Source: Paractinoplanes toevensis (GTDB lineage: Bacteria > Actinomycetota > Actinomycetes > Mycobacteriales > Micromonosporaceae). From it: a stretch of 64,000 nt of DNA. How positions within the stretch are numbered: the first letter of the stretch is position 1; the number at the start of each line of letters is the position of its first letter. Shown here one piece after another: positions 24,691 through 32,679 of the stretch. A model generated the notes under the pieces. It was given only the letters and a program-made list of their open reading frames with translations, made no database searches and was not told the DNA's origin. Position numbers and translations under genes: made by a program. The DNA lies in assembly GCF_018332695.1 (NCBI RefSeq), contig NZ_BOQN01000085.1:1-64000 (forward strand). The letters run 5' to 3'.

Positions 24691-25967
24691 GGGCGGTGCG
24701 GATCGTGCATCTGGGCCTGGGCGGCTTCTTCCGGGCCCACCAGGCCTGGTACACCGGCGCCGCACCGGGCGACTGGGGGATCGCGGCGTTCACCGGCCGC
24801 TCGGCGGCGCTGGCCGAGGCCCTGAACCGGCAGCAGGGGCGCTACACGCTGGTCGTGCGCGGGCCCTCGGCCGACGAGACATCGGTGCAGAGCGCCGTCA
24901 CCTCGGCCTTCGCCGGCTCCGACCTGGCGGCGTGGCGCGACCATCTGGCCCGGCCGGCGGTTGCCGTCGTCACCCTGACGGTCACCGAGGCGGGCTACCG
25001 GCGCGGCCGGGACGGCGGTCTCGATCTGGCCGACCCGGAGGTGAACGCCGACGTGTCGGCACTGCGGTCGTCGTCCGGCCGGCCGTCGACCGTGCCCGGC
25101 CGGCTCGTGGCCGGTCTCGCGGCCCGACGCGACGCCGGTGCCGGTCCGGTGGCGGTGGTCTCCTGCGACAACCTGCCCGGCAACGGCGAGGCGACCGCCC
25201 GGGTGGTCCGCGAACTGGCCGCCCTCGCCGACCCCGGGCTGGCCGGCTGGATCGACGCGAACGTCACGTTCCCCAGCACGATGGTCGACCGGATCACCCC
25301 CCGGACCACGCCCGACGACGTACGCGCGGTGGCCGCGCTCGGCTGGGACGACGCCGTCCCGGTGGTGACCGAACCCTTCACCGAATGGGTCCTCAGCGGT
25401 GACTTCCCGGCCGGCCGGCCGGCCTGGGAGGCGGCCGGCGCCCGCTTCGTGGCCGACGTGACCCCGCACGAGACCCGCAAACTCCTCCTGCTCAACGGCG
25501 GACATTCCCTTCTGGCGTACGCCGGGAGCGCGCGCGGGCACACCACGGTCGCCGAGGCGGTGGCCGACCCGTCGTGCCGCCGCCGGCTGGACGAGTGGTG
25601 GGACGAGGCCGCCCGGCACGTCCCGCTGCCCGCGGCCGAACTCGTGGACTACCGGGCGGCGCTGCTGGTCCGCTTCGCCAACCCGCGGATCCGGCACACC
25701 CTCGCCCAGATCGCCGCCGACGGCTCCCAGAAACTGCCGATCCGGGTGCTCCCGGTTCTGCGCGGCGAGCGGGCCGCGGGCCGCCTGCCGGCCGGCGCGA
25801 TCCGCATCCTGACCGCCTGGATCGACCACCTGCGCGGCGTGGGCGCCCCGGTCTCGGACGCGGGCGCGGCGCCCTACCAGGAGCGGGCCGGCTCACCACG
25901 GGACGTGCTGGCGCTGCTGGCCCCCGACCTGGCCGACGACACCGACCTGGTCAAAGCCCTCGGCTGA
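24687..25967 (+). CDS. Mannitol dehydrogenase-family reductase (fructuronate/tagaturonate type)
   Basis: 426-aa long-chain NAD-dependent polyol dehydrogenase. The dinucleotide motif VHLGLGGFFRAHQA is at residues 7-20. The family's K-x4-N-x2-H active site is present as K265-N270-H273 (KLLLLNGGH). VVSCDNLPGNG and RITPRTTPDD are further family markers. Coupling to uxaC makes reduction of fructuronate to mannonate or tagaturonate to altronate the likely reaction. No mannonate or altronate dehydratase is present in this window. The last 75 bp overlap the 3' end of larC on the other strand. Confidence 0.92.
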   Translation: MRAVRIVHLGLGGFFRAHQAWYTGAAPGDWGIAAFTGRSAALAEALNRQQGRYTLVVRGPSADETSVQSAVTSAFAGSDLAAWRDHLARPAVAVVTLTVTEAGYRRGRDGGLDLADPEVNADVSALRSSSGRPSTVPGRLVAGLAARRDAGAGPVAVVSCDNLPGNGEATARVVRELAALADPGLAGWIDANVTFPSTMVDRITPRTTPDDVRAVAALGWDDAVPVVTEPFTEWVLSGDFPAGRPAWEAAGARFVADVTPHETRKLLLLNGGHSLLAYAGSARGHTTVAEAVADPSCRRRLDEWWDEAARHVPLPAAELVDYRAALLVRFANPRIRHTLAQIAADGSQKLPIRVLPVLRGERAAGRLPAGAIRILTAWIDHLRGVGAPVSDAGAAPYQERAGSPRDVLALLAPDLADDTDLVKALG

Positions 25968-27164
25968 CCGGCCCACGACCAGGCCGGCCGCGGCCGCCGC
26001 GGCGATCGCGTCGTGCAGGACGAGCCGCTCCGGCCGGCCGGAGCGGCGGGCCAGTTCGGCGATGTCCTCGAACTCGGGCATGACCTGCAGCAGCACACCG
26101 TCGCGGTGGGCGATCTTCACCGCGACGGTGTCGTCGCCCACCGGCACCCGGACGAAGGCCCGCTCCAGCGCGACCCGGCCGCGCGGGCTGTGCCGGATGC
26201 CGAGGGTGCTGGTGTCCCGGAAGATCCGATCCCGCAGCGCGGGCCCGAGGCCGGGCCGGCCGAGCACGCTCAGGGTGTGCGCGGGCCGCCCCTTCTTCAT
26301 CAGGATCGGCGTCAGCCAGGCATCGGCCGCGCCGAGCTCGAGCAGGCCGGCCAGCACGCCGGGCCAGAGCCGGGGATCGAGATCGTCGACATTGCACTCC
26401 AGGAGCAGCAGCTCCTCGTCCGGCTCCCGGCTCGGCTCCCGGCTCGGCTCGCCGAGGAAGACGCGGACCACGTTCGCGCGGTCCGCCGGGTCGCGGGTCC
26501 CGGCGCCCACCCCGACCGCGTCGAGGGTCATCGGCGGCAGCGGCTCGCAGGTGCCGGCCAGCGACCGCACGAGCGCCATCCCGGTCGGGGTCGCCAGTTC
26601 ACCATCACCGCCGGCCGAGGCCTGCCAGCCCCGGGCGAGCTCGGCGACCGCGGGCACCGGCACCGGCAGGCGGCCGTGGTGGGCGCGGACACTGCCCGAG
26701 CCGAGCGCCACCGGACCGGCCGAGACGACGGTGACCCCCAGGTCGGCCAGGGCCGCGCAGCAGCCGACCACGTCGGCGATCGCGTCGAGGGCGCCGACCT
26801 CGTGGAAGTGCACCTCGTCGGGGGAGATGCCGTGCACCCGCGCCTCCGCCTCGGCCAGCCGCCGGAACGTCGCCACGGCGGCCGCCCGGACCGGGTCGGG
26901 CAGGCCGGCGGCCGCCAGCAGTGCGTGCACATCGCGCCAGGTGCGTTCGGGGGAGTCGATCTCGGCCATGGTGACCTCGGCCTTGAGCGCGCGAAGCCCG
27001 GCCCGGCTCACCTCGTGCGTCCCGATCTCCACCGCCCCGCCGGCCACCGTGGCCACCGCGGCCCGCACCGCGTCGAGGCTCGCGCCCGCGTCCAGGAGCG
27101 CGCCGAGCAGCATGTCCCCGGCCACGCCTGCGGACGCGTCGATCCACAGCCGCCGGCCGGTCAC
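25893..27164 (-). CDS. larC: Nickel-pincer nucleotide cofactor protein LarC
   Basis: 423 aa. LarC inserts nickel into the pyridinium-3,5-bisthiocarboxylic acid mononucleotide to finish the LarA cofactor. Visible family features: WIDASAGVAGDMLLGALLDAGA at the start, HFHEVGALDAIADVVG (histidine-rich metal-site region), VPVPAVAELARGW, ELATPTGMALVRSL, ECNVDDLDPRLWPG, MKKGRPAHTLSVL and the second-domain TSTLGIRH. The GTG start overlaps the larB stop (GTGA). A short duplicated SREP hinge occurs near residue 220. Some LarC proteins need a programmed frameshift between LarC1 and LarC2; here the frame is continuous. The 3' end overlaps the convergent reductase. Confidence 0.95.
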   Translation of the reverse strand: MTGRRLWIDASAGVAGDMLLGALLDAGASLDAVRAAVATVAGGAVEIGTHEVSRAGLRALKAEVTMAEIDSPERTWRDVHALLAAAGLPDPVRAAAVATFRRLAEAEARVHGISPDEVHFHEVGALDAIADVVGCCAALADLGVTVVSAGPVALGSGSVRAHHGRLPVPVPAVAELARGWQASAGGDGELATPTGMALVRSLAGTCEPLPPMTLDAVGVGAGTRDPADRANVVRVFLGEPSREPSREPDEELLLLECNVDDLDPRLWPGVLAGLLELGAADAWLTPILMKKGRPAHTLSVLGRPGLGPALRDRIFRDTSTLGIRHSPRGRVALERAFVRVPVGDDTVAVKIAHRDGVLLQVMPEFEDIAELARRSGRPERLVLHDAIAAAAAAGLVVGRSAEGFDQVGVVGQVGGQQRQHVPW

Positions 27165-27820
27165 GGCGCGGCGATCTGGGCGGCCAGGTGACCGGCCCCG
27201 TAGCCGTTGTCGATGTTGACCACGGCCACCCCCGGTGCGCAGGCGTTCAGCATGGTGAGCAACGCGGCCAGACCCTCGAACGCGGCGCCGTAGCCCACCG
27301 ACGTCGGCACCGCCACCACCGGTGCGGCGATCAGGCCGGCCACCACGCCGGGCAGGGCGCCGTCCATCCCGGCCACCACCACAACCACCCGGGCGCGGCG
27401 CAGCATCTCCAGGTGGGACACGATCCGGTGCAGGCCGGCCACGCCCACGTCGACCACCAGCCGGGTCTCGCGGCCCAGATATCGGGCCGTCAGCATCGAC
27501 TCGCGGGCGACCGGTAGGTCGGACGTGCCGGCCGCTACGACCACCACGAGCCCGCCGCGCGGGGCGGGGACCGGCGCCGGCCAGGCCAGCAGGCCCGCCG
27601 CCGGGTCGTGGAAGGCGTCCGGCAGGGCCCCGAGCACCGCCTCCGCGTGCGCCGGCGACGCCCGGGTGAAGAGCGTGACCACGTCCGGCCGGGACCGCAC
27701 CGCGGCGGCGATCCCGGCCACCTGCTCGAGTGTCTTGCCGGCGCAGTAGACCGCCTCCGGGTAGCCGCGCCGCTCCGAGCGGCCCAGATCCAGGTCGGCG
27801 TAGGACTCGAGGTCGGTCAC
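27161..27820 (-). CDS. larB: NPN cofactor biosynthesis carboxylase/hydrolase LarB
   Basis: 219 aa. LarB carboxylates the pyridinium ring of nicotinic acid adenine dinucleotide and hydrolyses the phosphoanhydride. The N-terminus RGYPEAVYCAGKTLEQVAGI and the PurE-like core GLVVVVAAGTSDLPVARES, VVVVAGMDGALPGVVAG and VPTSVGYGAAFEGLAALLTMLNAC are diagnostic. ATGA/GTGA overlaps tie it to larE upstream and larC downstream. The adjacent cysteine of YCAGK is the residue expected to attack the pyridine ring. There is no larA in the window, so the user of the cofactor is encoded elsewhere. Confidence 0.95.
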   Translation of the reverse strand: MTDLESYADLDLGRSERRGYPEAVYCAGKTLEQVAGIAAAVRSRPDVVTLFTRASPAHAEAVLGALPDAFHDPAAGLLAWPAPVPAPRGGLVVVVAAGTSDLPVARESMLTARYLGRETRLVVDVGVAGLHRIVSHLEMLRRARVVVVVAGMDGALPGVVAGLIAAPVVAVPTSVGYGAAFEGLAALLTMLNACAPGVAVVNIDNGYGAGHLAAQIAAP

Positions 27821-28650
27821 GAGGCATCCCGGGTGAACGCGCCGGACTGGATGCCGGCCAGATCCAGGGCAACGAACCGGAAACCGGCCGCGAGCACCGC
27901 CGCCCGCACCTCGGAGCGCAACGGATCACCGGCCGCCCGCACCAGGTCGTCGACCGGGAGTTCGAGGCGGGCGACGGGGCCGTGATGGCGTACGCGTAAG
28001 TCGGCGAATCCCAGCCGGCGCAGCGCCGCCTCCGCGCGTTCCACCTGGCTCAGCTTTTCCGGGCTGACCGTCGAGAAATGCGGGATCCGGGAGGCCAGGC
28101 AGGGCGCGGCCGGTTTGTCGGCGCTGGCCAGACCGAACGCCCGGGCCACCGCCCGCACGTCCGCCTTCGTCAACCCGGCGGTCGCCAGCGGCGTCAGCAC
28201 CCGGTGCTCGGCCGCTGCCCGCGCCCCCGGCCGGTCGGTCCGGCGCACGTCGTCGGCGTTCTCCCCGTACGCGATCGCGTCCAGCCCGTGCGCCACCGCG
28301 ACCGCCGCGTCGATCCGGGTGAACAGCTCGTCCTTGCAGTGGAAGCACCGGTCCGGACCGTTCGCCCGGTACGCCGCGCGGGCACCCTCGTGCGTCTCGA
28401 CCTCGGCCAGCGGCACCCCCACCTGCCGGGCCACGTCGTGCGCCGCGGCCCGTTCGTCGGCGGCCAGGCTCGGCGACACCCCGAGGATGGCGACCACCCG
28501 GTCGGCGCCCAGCGCCCGCGCGGCCAGCGCCAGCAGCACCGACGAGTCGACCCCGCCGGAGAAGGCAACGCCGAGACGGCCGACCCCGGCCAGTTGATGG
28601 GCGATATGGCTGGTGGCCCGGGAGGCCAGATCGTGGTCCATGTCCGTCAT
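27817..28650 (-). CDS. larE: ATP-dependent sacrificial sulfur transferase LarE
   Basis: 277 aa. LarE adenylates the substrate carboxylate and donates sulfur. The PP-loop SGGVDSS is at residues 31-37; CFHCKDELF and YGENADDVRRTDRPG follow; C184 in APCLASRIP corresponds to the sacrificial cysteine of the Lactobacillus plantarum enzyme. This is the single-cysteine form at that site, in contrast to [4Fe-4S] LarE with three clustered cysteines. It is first gene of larE-larB-larC, with an ATGA overlap to larB. A palindrome shared with the hexuronate promoter lies about 25 bp upstream of the start. ATG at 28650 or 28641 could initiate. Confidence 0.95.
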   Translation of the reverse strand: MTDMDHDLASRATSHIAHQLAGVGRLGVAFSGGVDSSVLLALAARALGADRVVAILGVSPSLAADERAAAHDVARQVGVPLAEVETHEGARAAYRANGPDRCFHCKDELFTRIDAAVAVAHGLDAIAYGENADDVRRTDRPGARAAAEHRVLTPLATAGLTKADVRAVARAFGLASADKPAAPCLASRIPHFSTVSPEKLSQVERAEAALRRLGFADLRVRHHGPVARLELPVDDLVRAAGDPLRSEVRAAVLAAGFRFVALDLAGIQSGAFTRDAS

Positions 28651-28674
28651 TCCACGCCGGAGATGCCGTCCGGC

Positions 28675-28697
28675 GGCAAGCAGTTGCCAGAAGTTGC
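28675..28697. promoter_or_regulatory. Operator-like palindrome upstream of larE
   Basis: GGCAA-GCAG-TTGCC, followed by AGAAGTTGC. The 22 bases from 28676 agree with the site at 23204 except at four spacer positions. The two sites are 5.5 kb apart and both lie just upstream of operon starts, so common LacI-type control is likely. Confidence 0.75.
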
Positions 28698-28740
28698 GCC
28701 ATCAGGGCGGAACCGGTCGGCGAGAGGCTATTTTTCTCGG

Positions 28741-29181
28741 ATGAGTCTTCTTGATGATGTGGCGAAGCGGGACGCCTGGCGATGCTGGGTGTGCGACGAG
28801 CCGGTCGACGCCGACATGTCGGTGAACGATCCGCGTGGCCCGAGCGTCGACAGCCGCACCGCCGACAAGAAGGCCAAGGTGGCCGAGCGGCTCGCGCACC
28901 GCGCCTGCAACACCCGCAAGGGCGCGGTCAAGGTGGTCATCGCCTGGCCGGACCGCCTGCACGTGGTGGAGCCGGCCCCGCTCATCGCGGTCGCCGACCG
29001 CCTCGAACGCAAGGGCGGCCGCGAGCTGGTGGCCCGGTGCCCGAGCAAGAAGGACGCTCAGGAGGCGGCCGACTGGCTGGTCGACCGGTTCTCCCGGCTG
29101 GTGCCCGGCCTGCCGGTGACGGCGAGCGTCGACGCGGGCGGCGGACAGTTCCTGGTCGCGCTGACCGCGGGCCGCCGCTGA
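28741..29181 (+). CDS. HNH-like zinc-binding hypothetical protein
   Basis: 146 aa. The N-terminal part resembles a small HNH module (WRCWVCDEPVDADMS, then AERLAHRACNTRKG, giving CxxC, H and C-N), but the complete catalytic HNH triad is not evident. The rest is an alpha/beta domain (RLHVVEPAPLIAVADRLERKGG, ARCPSKKDAQEAADWLVDRFS) that I recall as conserved and unannotated in actinomycetes. The start is ATG at 28741. It is divergent from larE, and the shared upstream palindrome could affect it too. Nuclease function is unproven. Confidence 0.7.
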   Translation: MSLLDDVAKRDAWRCWVCDEPVDADMSVNDPRGPSVDSRTADKKAKVAERLAHRACNTRKGAVKVVIAWPDRLHVVEPAPLIAVADRLERKGGRELVARCPSKKDAQEAADWLVDRFSRLVPGLPVTASVDAGGGQFLVALTAGRR

Positions 29182-29200
29182 AGGGCCCGGCCGCGGTCAG
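29161..29200. terminator. Bidirectional hairpin at convergent 3' ends
   Basis: Perfect 10-bp arms CTGACCGCGG (29161-29170) and CCGCGGTCAG (29191-29200), with an additional GCC/GGC pairing inside. It overlaps the stop codon of the HNH-like gene and the last codon of the convergent MDMPI gene. No U-tract follows. Confidence 0.65.
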
Positions 29201-29859
29201 GTGAGCACCGGAAGTTCCCGGGCCAGCGGCGCGGCTTCGATCTGCGCGGCGTCGGGGCGCACCCGGCCGGTGCCGAGCAGCGCCACCGTCGCATCCGTCC
29301 AGTCCGCCGGGAAGGCGCCGCCGACCAGGGCCTCCACGGTCAGCCGGGCGAGCCGCAGCGCCGCCGGGACCGGCGGGTCGTCGTCCCGGAGCAGGTCGAG
29401 GTGGTGGACGGCCAGCTCGACGGCCCAGGTCGCCAGGAAGTCGCCGGTGGTGAGCACCTGACCCTGGAACCGGACCCGGCCGGGCCGCAGGGCGGTCGTC
29501 GCGGAGCGGACCCCGGCCACCGTGGGCAGCAGATGCGTGACCGCCCCGGACGGCCGGCGGTAGGCCGCGCCGAGCCGCTGCACGAACCGCAGGCCGTCGA
29601 GGTCGTCATCATCGCCCGGGGTGGGCGCCTGCCAGTACCGGGCCGCGTCCGAGTCGGCCGCCGCGTCGGTCGGGCTGACCAGGCCGAGCAGCATCTCCTG
29701 CAGGGCCAGGTGCACGTGGACGATCAGGTCACCCACCGTCCAGCCGAGACAGCGGCTGGGGGCCAGGAGCTGCCGCGAGCCCAGGTCGCGGACCGCAACC
29801 TCGAACGCGGACAGCTGGGCCAGGAACGTGTCCCGGGCCTCGTCGTGGCCGACGTGCAT
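29197..29859 (-). CDS. DinB/MDMPI-domain protein (mycothiol-dependent type)
   Basis: 220 aa. The N-terminal four-helix DinB-like domain reads CLGWTVGDLIVHVHLALQEMLLG, with a metal-binding His pattern, and later TTGDFLATWAVELAVHHLDLL supplies the second His pair. This is the layout of mycothiol-dependent maleylpyruvate isomerase N-terminal domain proteins, which catalyse mycothiol-dependent isomerisation or detoxification. The exact substrate is unknown. The start ATG overlaps the upstream ABC-F stop by one base (TGATG), indicating coupled translation. Confidence 0.85.
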   Translation of the reverse strand: MHVGHDEARDTFLAQLSAFEVAVRDLGSRQLLAPSRCLGWTVGDLIVHVHLALQEMLLGLVSPTDAAADSDAARYWQAPTPGDDDDLDGLRFVQRLGAAYRRPSGAVTHLLPTVAGVRSATTALRPGRVRFQGQVLTTGDFLATWAVELAVHHLDLLRDDDPPVPAALRLARLTVEALVGGAFPADWTDATVALLGTGRVRPDAAQIEAAPLARELPVLT

Positions 29860-31493
29860 CAGCCGGTCACCTTCCCGTCGGCGACCTCGAGATGCCGGTC
29901 GGTCTCGACCGCGTCGAGCATCCGCCGGTCGTGGGTGACCAGCAGCAGGGTGCCGGTGTAGGAGGACAGGGCCGACTCGAGCTGTTCGATGGCGGCCAGG
30001 TCGAGGTGGTTGGTGGGTTCGTCGAGGACCAGCAGGTTGACCCCGCGGGCCTGCAGCAGCGCGAGCGCGGCCCGGGTGCGCTCGCCCGGGGAGAGGGAGG
30101 CGGCCGGGCGGGGCACGTGCGCCGCCCGCAACCCGAACTTGGCCAGCAGCGTCCGCACGTCCGCGTCGGGCATCTCCGGGACCTCCGCCCCGAACGCCGT
30201 CATCAGCGACTGGTCACCGAGGAACAGTCCGCGCGCCTGGTCGATCTCGCCGACCACCACGCCCGGCCCGAGACTCGCCGTCCCGCTGTCGAGGGGAAGG
30301 CGCCCGAGCATCGCCGCCAGCAGCGTCGACTTCCCGGACCCGTTCGCCCCGGTGATCGCGACCCGGTCGGCCCAGTCGATCTGCAGGGTGACCGGCCCGA
30401 GGGTGAAGTCGCCGCGGCGCACCACCGCCTCGCGCAGCGTCGCCACCACCGCACCGGCTCGCGGCGCGGCGGCGATCTCCATCCGCAGTTCCCACTCCTT
30501 GCGGGGTTCCTCGACCACGTCGAGCCGCTCGATCAGCCGTTCCGTCTGGCGGGCCTTGGCGGCCTGTTTCTCGCTGCTCTCGCCGCGGAGGTGCTTGCCG
30601 ATCTTGTCGTTGTCCGGGACCTTGCGGCGCGCGTTGCGGACCCCCTTCTCCATCCAGGCGCGCTGCATGCGGGCCCGTTCGAGGAGGTCCTCCTTCTTCC
30701 CGGCGTACTCGTCGAACTGCTCCCGCGCGTGCCGCCGGGCCCGCTCGCGTTCCTCCAGGTAGGCGCCGTAGCCGCCGCCGAACAGGTTGACCTGCTGCTG
30801 CGCAAGATCCAATTCAAGGACCTCGGTCACCGTACGGGTGAGGAACTCGCGATCGTGGCTGACCAGCACGGTGCCGGCCCGCAGCCCACGAACGAACTCC
30901 TCGAGCCGGCCCAGCCCGTCCAGGTCGAGGTCGTTGGTCGGCTCGTCGAGCAGGAAGATGTCGTACCGGCTGAGCAGCAACGACGCCATGCCGGCCCGGG
31001 CCGCCTGGCCACCGGAAAGCGCCGTCATCGGATGGTCGAGGGCCACGGTCAGCCCGAGTTCCCCGGCCACCTGCACGGCGCGTTCGTCCAGGTCGGCGCC
31101 GCCGAGGTCGAGCCACCGCTCGAGGGCCACCGCGTACTCGTCGTCGGCGCCGGCCGCCTCGGTGGCCAGCCGTTCCGCGGCCGCGTCCATGGCCTCCTGG
31201 GCCGGACCGACCCCGGTGCGGCGGGCGAGGAAGTCGCGCACACTCTCGCCGGCGCGTCGCTCCCGCTCCTGCGGGAGATAGCCGACATTGGCGGTGGGCG
31301 GGCTCAGCGTGACGGTGCCGCCTTCGGGGGGTACGAGTCCGGCCAGCGTGCGCAGCAGCGTCGTCTTGCCGGCCCCGTTCACCCCGACGAGGCCGATCAC
31401 GTCGCCCGGGGCGACCACCAGATCGAGCCCCGAGAAGAGAACGCGGTCGCCGTGGCCTGCGGCAAGTTCCCGGCCGATCATCGTGGCGCTCAT
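29859..31493 (-). CDS. ABC-F family ATP-binding protein
   Basis: 544 aa, two nucleotide-binding domains, no membrane segments. Domain 1: Walker A GVNGAGKTT (about residues 37-45), signature LSGGQ, Walker B FLLDEPTNDLD. Domain 2: Walker A GANGSGKST, signature LSPGE, Walker B LVLDEPTNHLD. Between them lies a basic helical linker (RARRHAREQFDEYAGKKEDLLERARMQR), as in ribosome-acting ABC-F factors. Members release stalled ribosomes or protect them from antibiotics; this could be either. The linker is about average length, so resistance is not demonstrable. It is coupled to the MDMPI gene. Confidence 0.95.
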   Translation of the reverse strand: MSATMIGRELAAGHGDRVLFSGLDLVVAPGDVIGLVGVNGAGKTTLLRTLAGLVPPEGGTVTLSPPTANVGYLPQERERRAGESVRDFLARRTGVGPAQEAMDAAAERLATEAAGADDEYAVALERWLDLGGADLDERAVQVAGELGLTVALDHPMTALSGGQAARAGMASLLLSRYDIFLLDEPTNDLDLDGLGRLEEFVRGLRAGTVLVSHDREFLTRTVTEVLELDLAQQQVNLFGGGYGAYLEERERARRHAREQFDEYAGKKEDLLERARMQRAWMEKGVRNARRKVPDNDKIGKHLRGESSEKQAAKARQTERLIERLDVVEEPRKEWELRMEIAAAPRAGAVVATLREAVVRRGDFTLGPVTLQIDWADRVAITGANGSGKSTLLAAMLGRLPLDSGTASLGPGVVVGEIDQARGLFLGDQSLMTAFGAEVPEMPDADVRTLLAKFGLRAAHVPRPAASLSPGERTRAALALLQARGVNLLVLDEPTNHLDLAAIEQLESALSSYTGTLLLVTHDRRMLDAVETDRHLEVADGKVTG

Positions 31494-31523
31494 ATCGCCC
31501 AGAATGATATGGCCCCGGCCGGG

Positions 31524-32342
31524 TCAGCCGGTGATGGGGACCGCGGTTCCGCTGACCCGCACGCCGGGCTCGCCCGCCACCAGCTGCACGGTGATCCGGC
31601 TGGGGCGGCCCATGTCGTCGCCCTGGCGCAGCAGCACGGTGTCGTCGTCCGCGGCGATCCACAGTTCGCGCAGGTAGGCGCCGAACGCGGCGGCGGCCGC
31701 GCCGGTGGCCGGGTCCTCGTAGACGCCGCCGATCGGGAACGGGTCGCGCACGTCGAACGTGTCGTCGGTCGCGCGGAACACCAGCTGCACCGTCGTCCAG
31801 CCGCGGTCCGTCATCAATGCCTTCAACGCCGGCTCGTCGTAGTCCAGGTCGGCGAGGCGCTGCCGGCTGCCGACGGCGAGGATCGGGTGGTACGCGCCGG
31901 CGTAGGCGACCCGGGGCGGCAGCGACTCGTCGAGGTCGAAGTCGTTCCAGCGCAGCGCGGCCAGCAGGGCGGTGAGGTCGTCGCCGGGCAGGTCGGCGAC
32001 GGTGGCCGGCACACTGGTCAGGGTGGCCCGGCCGGCGTCGTCGACGCTCACCGGCACCTCGCCGGCGTTGGTGACGAAGACGTGCTCGCCCGGCCCCAGC
32101 GCGACCGCGGTGGCCACGGTCGCGTGCCCGCAGAACGGAATCTCGGCCAGTGGCGCGAAGTAGCGGACCCGGTGTCGGTCGCCATCGGCCGAGACCCGGA
32201 ACGCGGTCTCCGAATAGCCGACCTCGGCCGCGATGGCGAGCATCTCGTCGTCACCGAGACCCGTCGCGTCGAGCACGACGCCGGCCGGGTTTCCGCCCTT
32301 CGGGTCGTCGGTGAACGCCGCGTATCGCAAGATTTCCGCCAT
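31524..32342 (-). CDS. PhzF-family isomerase
   Basis: 272 aa. PhzF/DapF-like double fold. The catalytic Glu lies in EVGYSETAF (about residue 44), and FCGHATVATA and IGGVYEDPATGAAAAAFGAYL are the two substrate-loop motifs that form the dimer-fold active site. Start ATG at 32342; the AEILRYAAFTDDPKGGNPAGVVL opening is typical of the family. It probably isomerises a small acidic metabolite; no phenazine genes are near, so the PhzF name implies fold only. A 30-bp gap separates it from the downstream ABC-F gene, so the genes may form one unit. Confidence 0.92.
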   Translation of the reverse strand: MAEILRYAAFTDDPKGGNPAGVVLDATGLGDDEMLAIAAEVGYSETAFRVSADGDRHRVRYFAPLAEIPFCGHATVATAVALGPGEHVFVTNAGEVPVSVDDAGRATLTSVPATVADLPGDDLTALLAALRWNDFDLDESLPPRVAYAGAYHPILAVGSRQRLADLDYDEPALKALMTDRGWTTVQLVFRATDDTFDVRDPFPIGGVYEDPATGAAAAAFGAYLRELWIAADDDTVLLRQGDDMGRPSRITVQLVAGEPGVRVSGTAVPITG

Positions 32343-32679
32343 ACGCTCAGCCTGCCCGTATCGGCGACGCTCGCGCCAGTCGGACATCGGTCACAGCGGG
32401 ATTGGCGGGATTCCGCCGGTCGCCCGCGCGGGACGGGCGGGTGGTCGGGCGGCGCGCGGGACTGGCGGGCGGCACGCGCGGAGCGGCGGTCGCTCGCGCG
32501 AGACGCGCGGCACGCGCGGGACTGGCAGGTTGCTCGCGCTGCTCGGCGGGACCGTGGATGCCCGTACTTATGAAATGCGCGGCAATGGCGGTCAGCCTTC
32601 GCGGCCGCGGGTTTATTCCCGAAATGGGTGCCACGTTGATCTCATTGAAGTGTCCGTTCGGCGGAGTAGCGTTCCTGCC
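32343..32679. other. Divergent intergenic region with GC-rich repeats
   Basis: Upstream of both phzF and the AAA gene. Positions 32424-32533 hold three degenerate copies of a CGCGCGGGACTGGCGGG unit (see repeat entry). The remainder before the GTG at 32680 becomes AT-richer (TACTTATGAAATGCG, ATTCCCGAAATGGG) and probably contains the AAA/VWA promoter. Confidence 0.6.
32424..32533. repeat. Degenerate GC-rich direct repeats, 60-bp spacing
   Basis: CGCGCGGGACTGGCGGGCGGC (32453-32473) recurs as CGCGCGGGACTGGCAGGTTGC at 32513-32533, exactly 60 bp later. A weaker copy lies at about 32424-32444. Related GCACGCGCGG strings fill the interval. Nothing indicates CRISPR or coding function. Confidence 0.75.

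Noticed and set aside
23125..24765. Upstream extension of the sugar-binding protein frame (about 990 codons in total)
   Set aside because: The lipoprotein signal and AAAGGAG site place the start at 23124; the extension is antisense to uxaC.
32424..32533. Possible CRISPR or origin-type iterons
   Set aside because: Only two good copies, no spacers of uniform size, no DnaA-box-like strings or replication gene nearby.
29892..32573. Very long open frame on the plus strand (about 890 codons)
   Set aside because: It runs antisense to the well-supported ABC-F and PhzF genes; its composition is that of the reverse complement of GC-rich codons, with no known domain.
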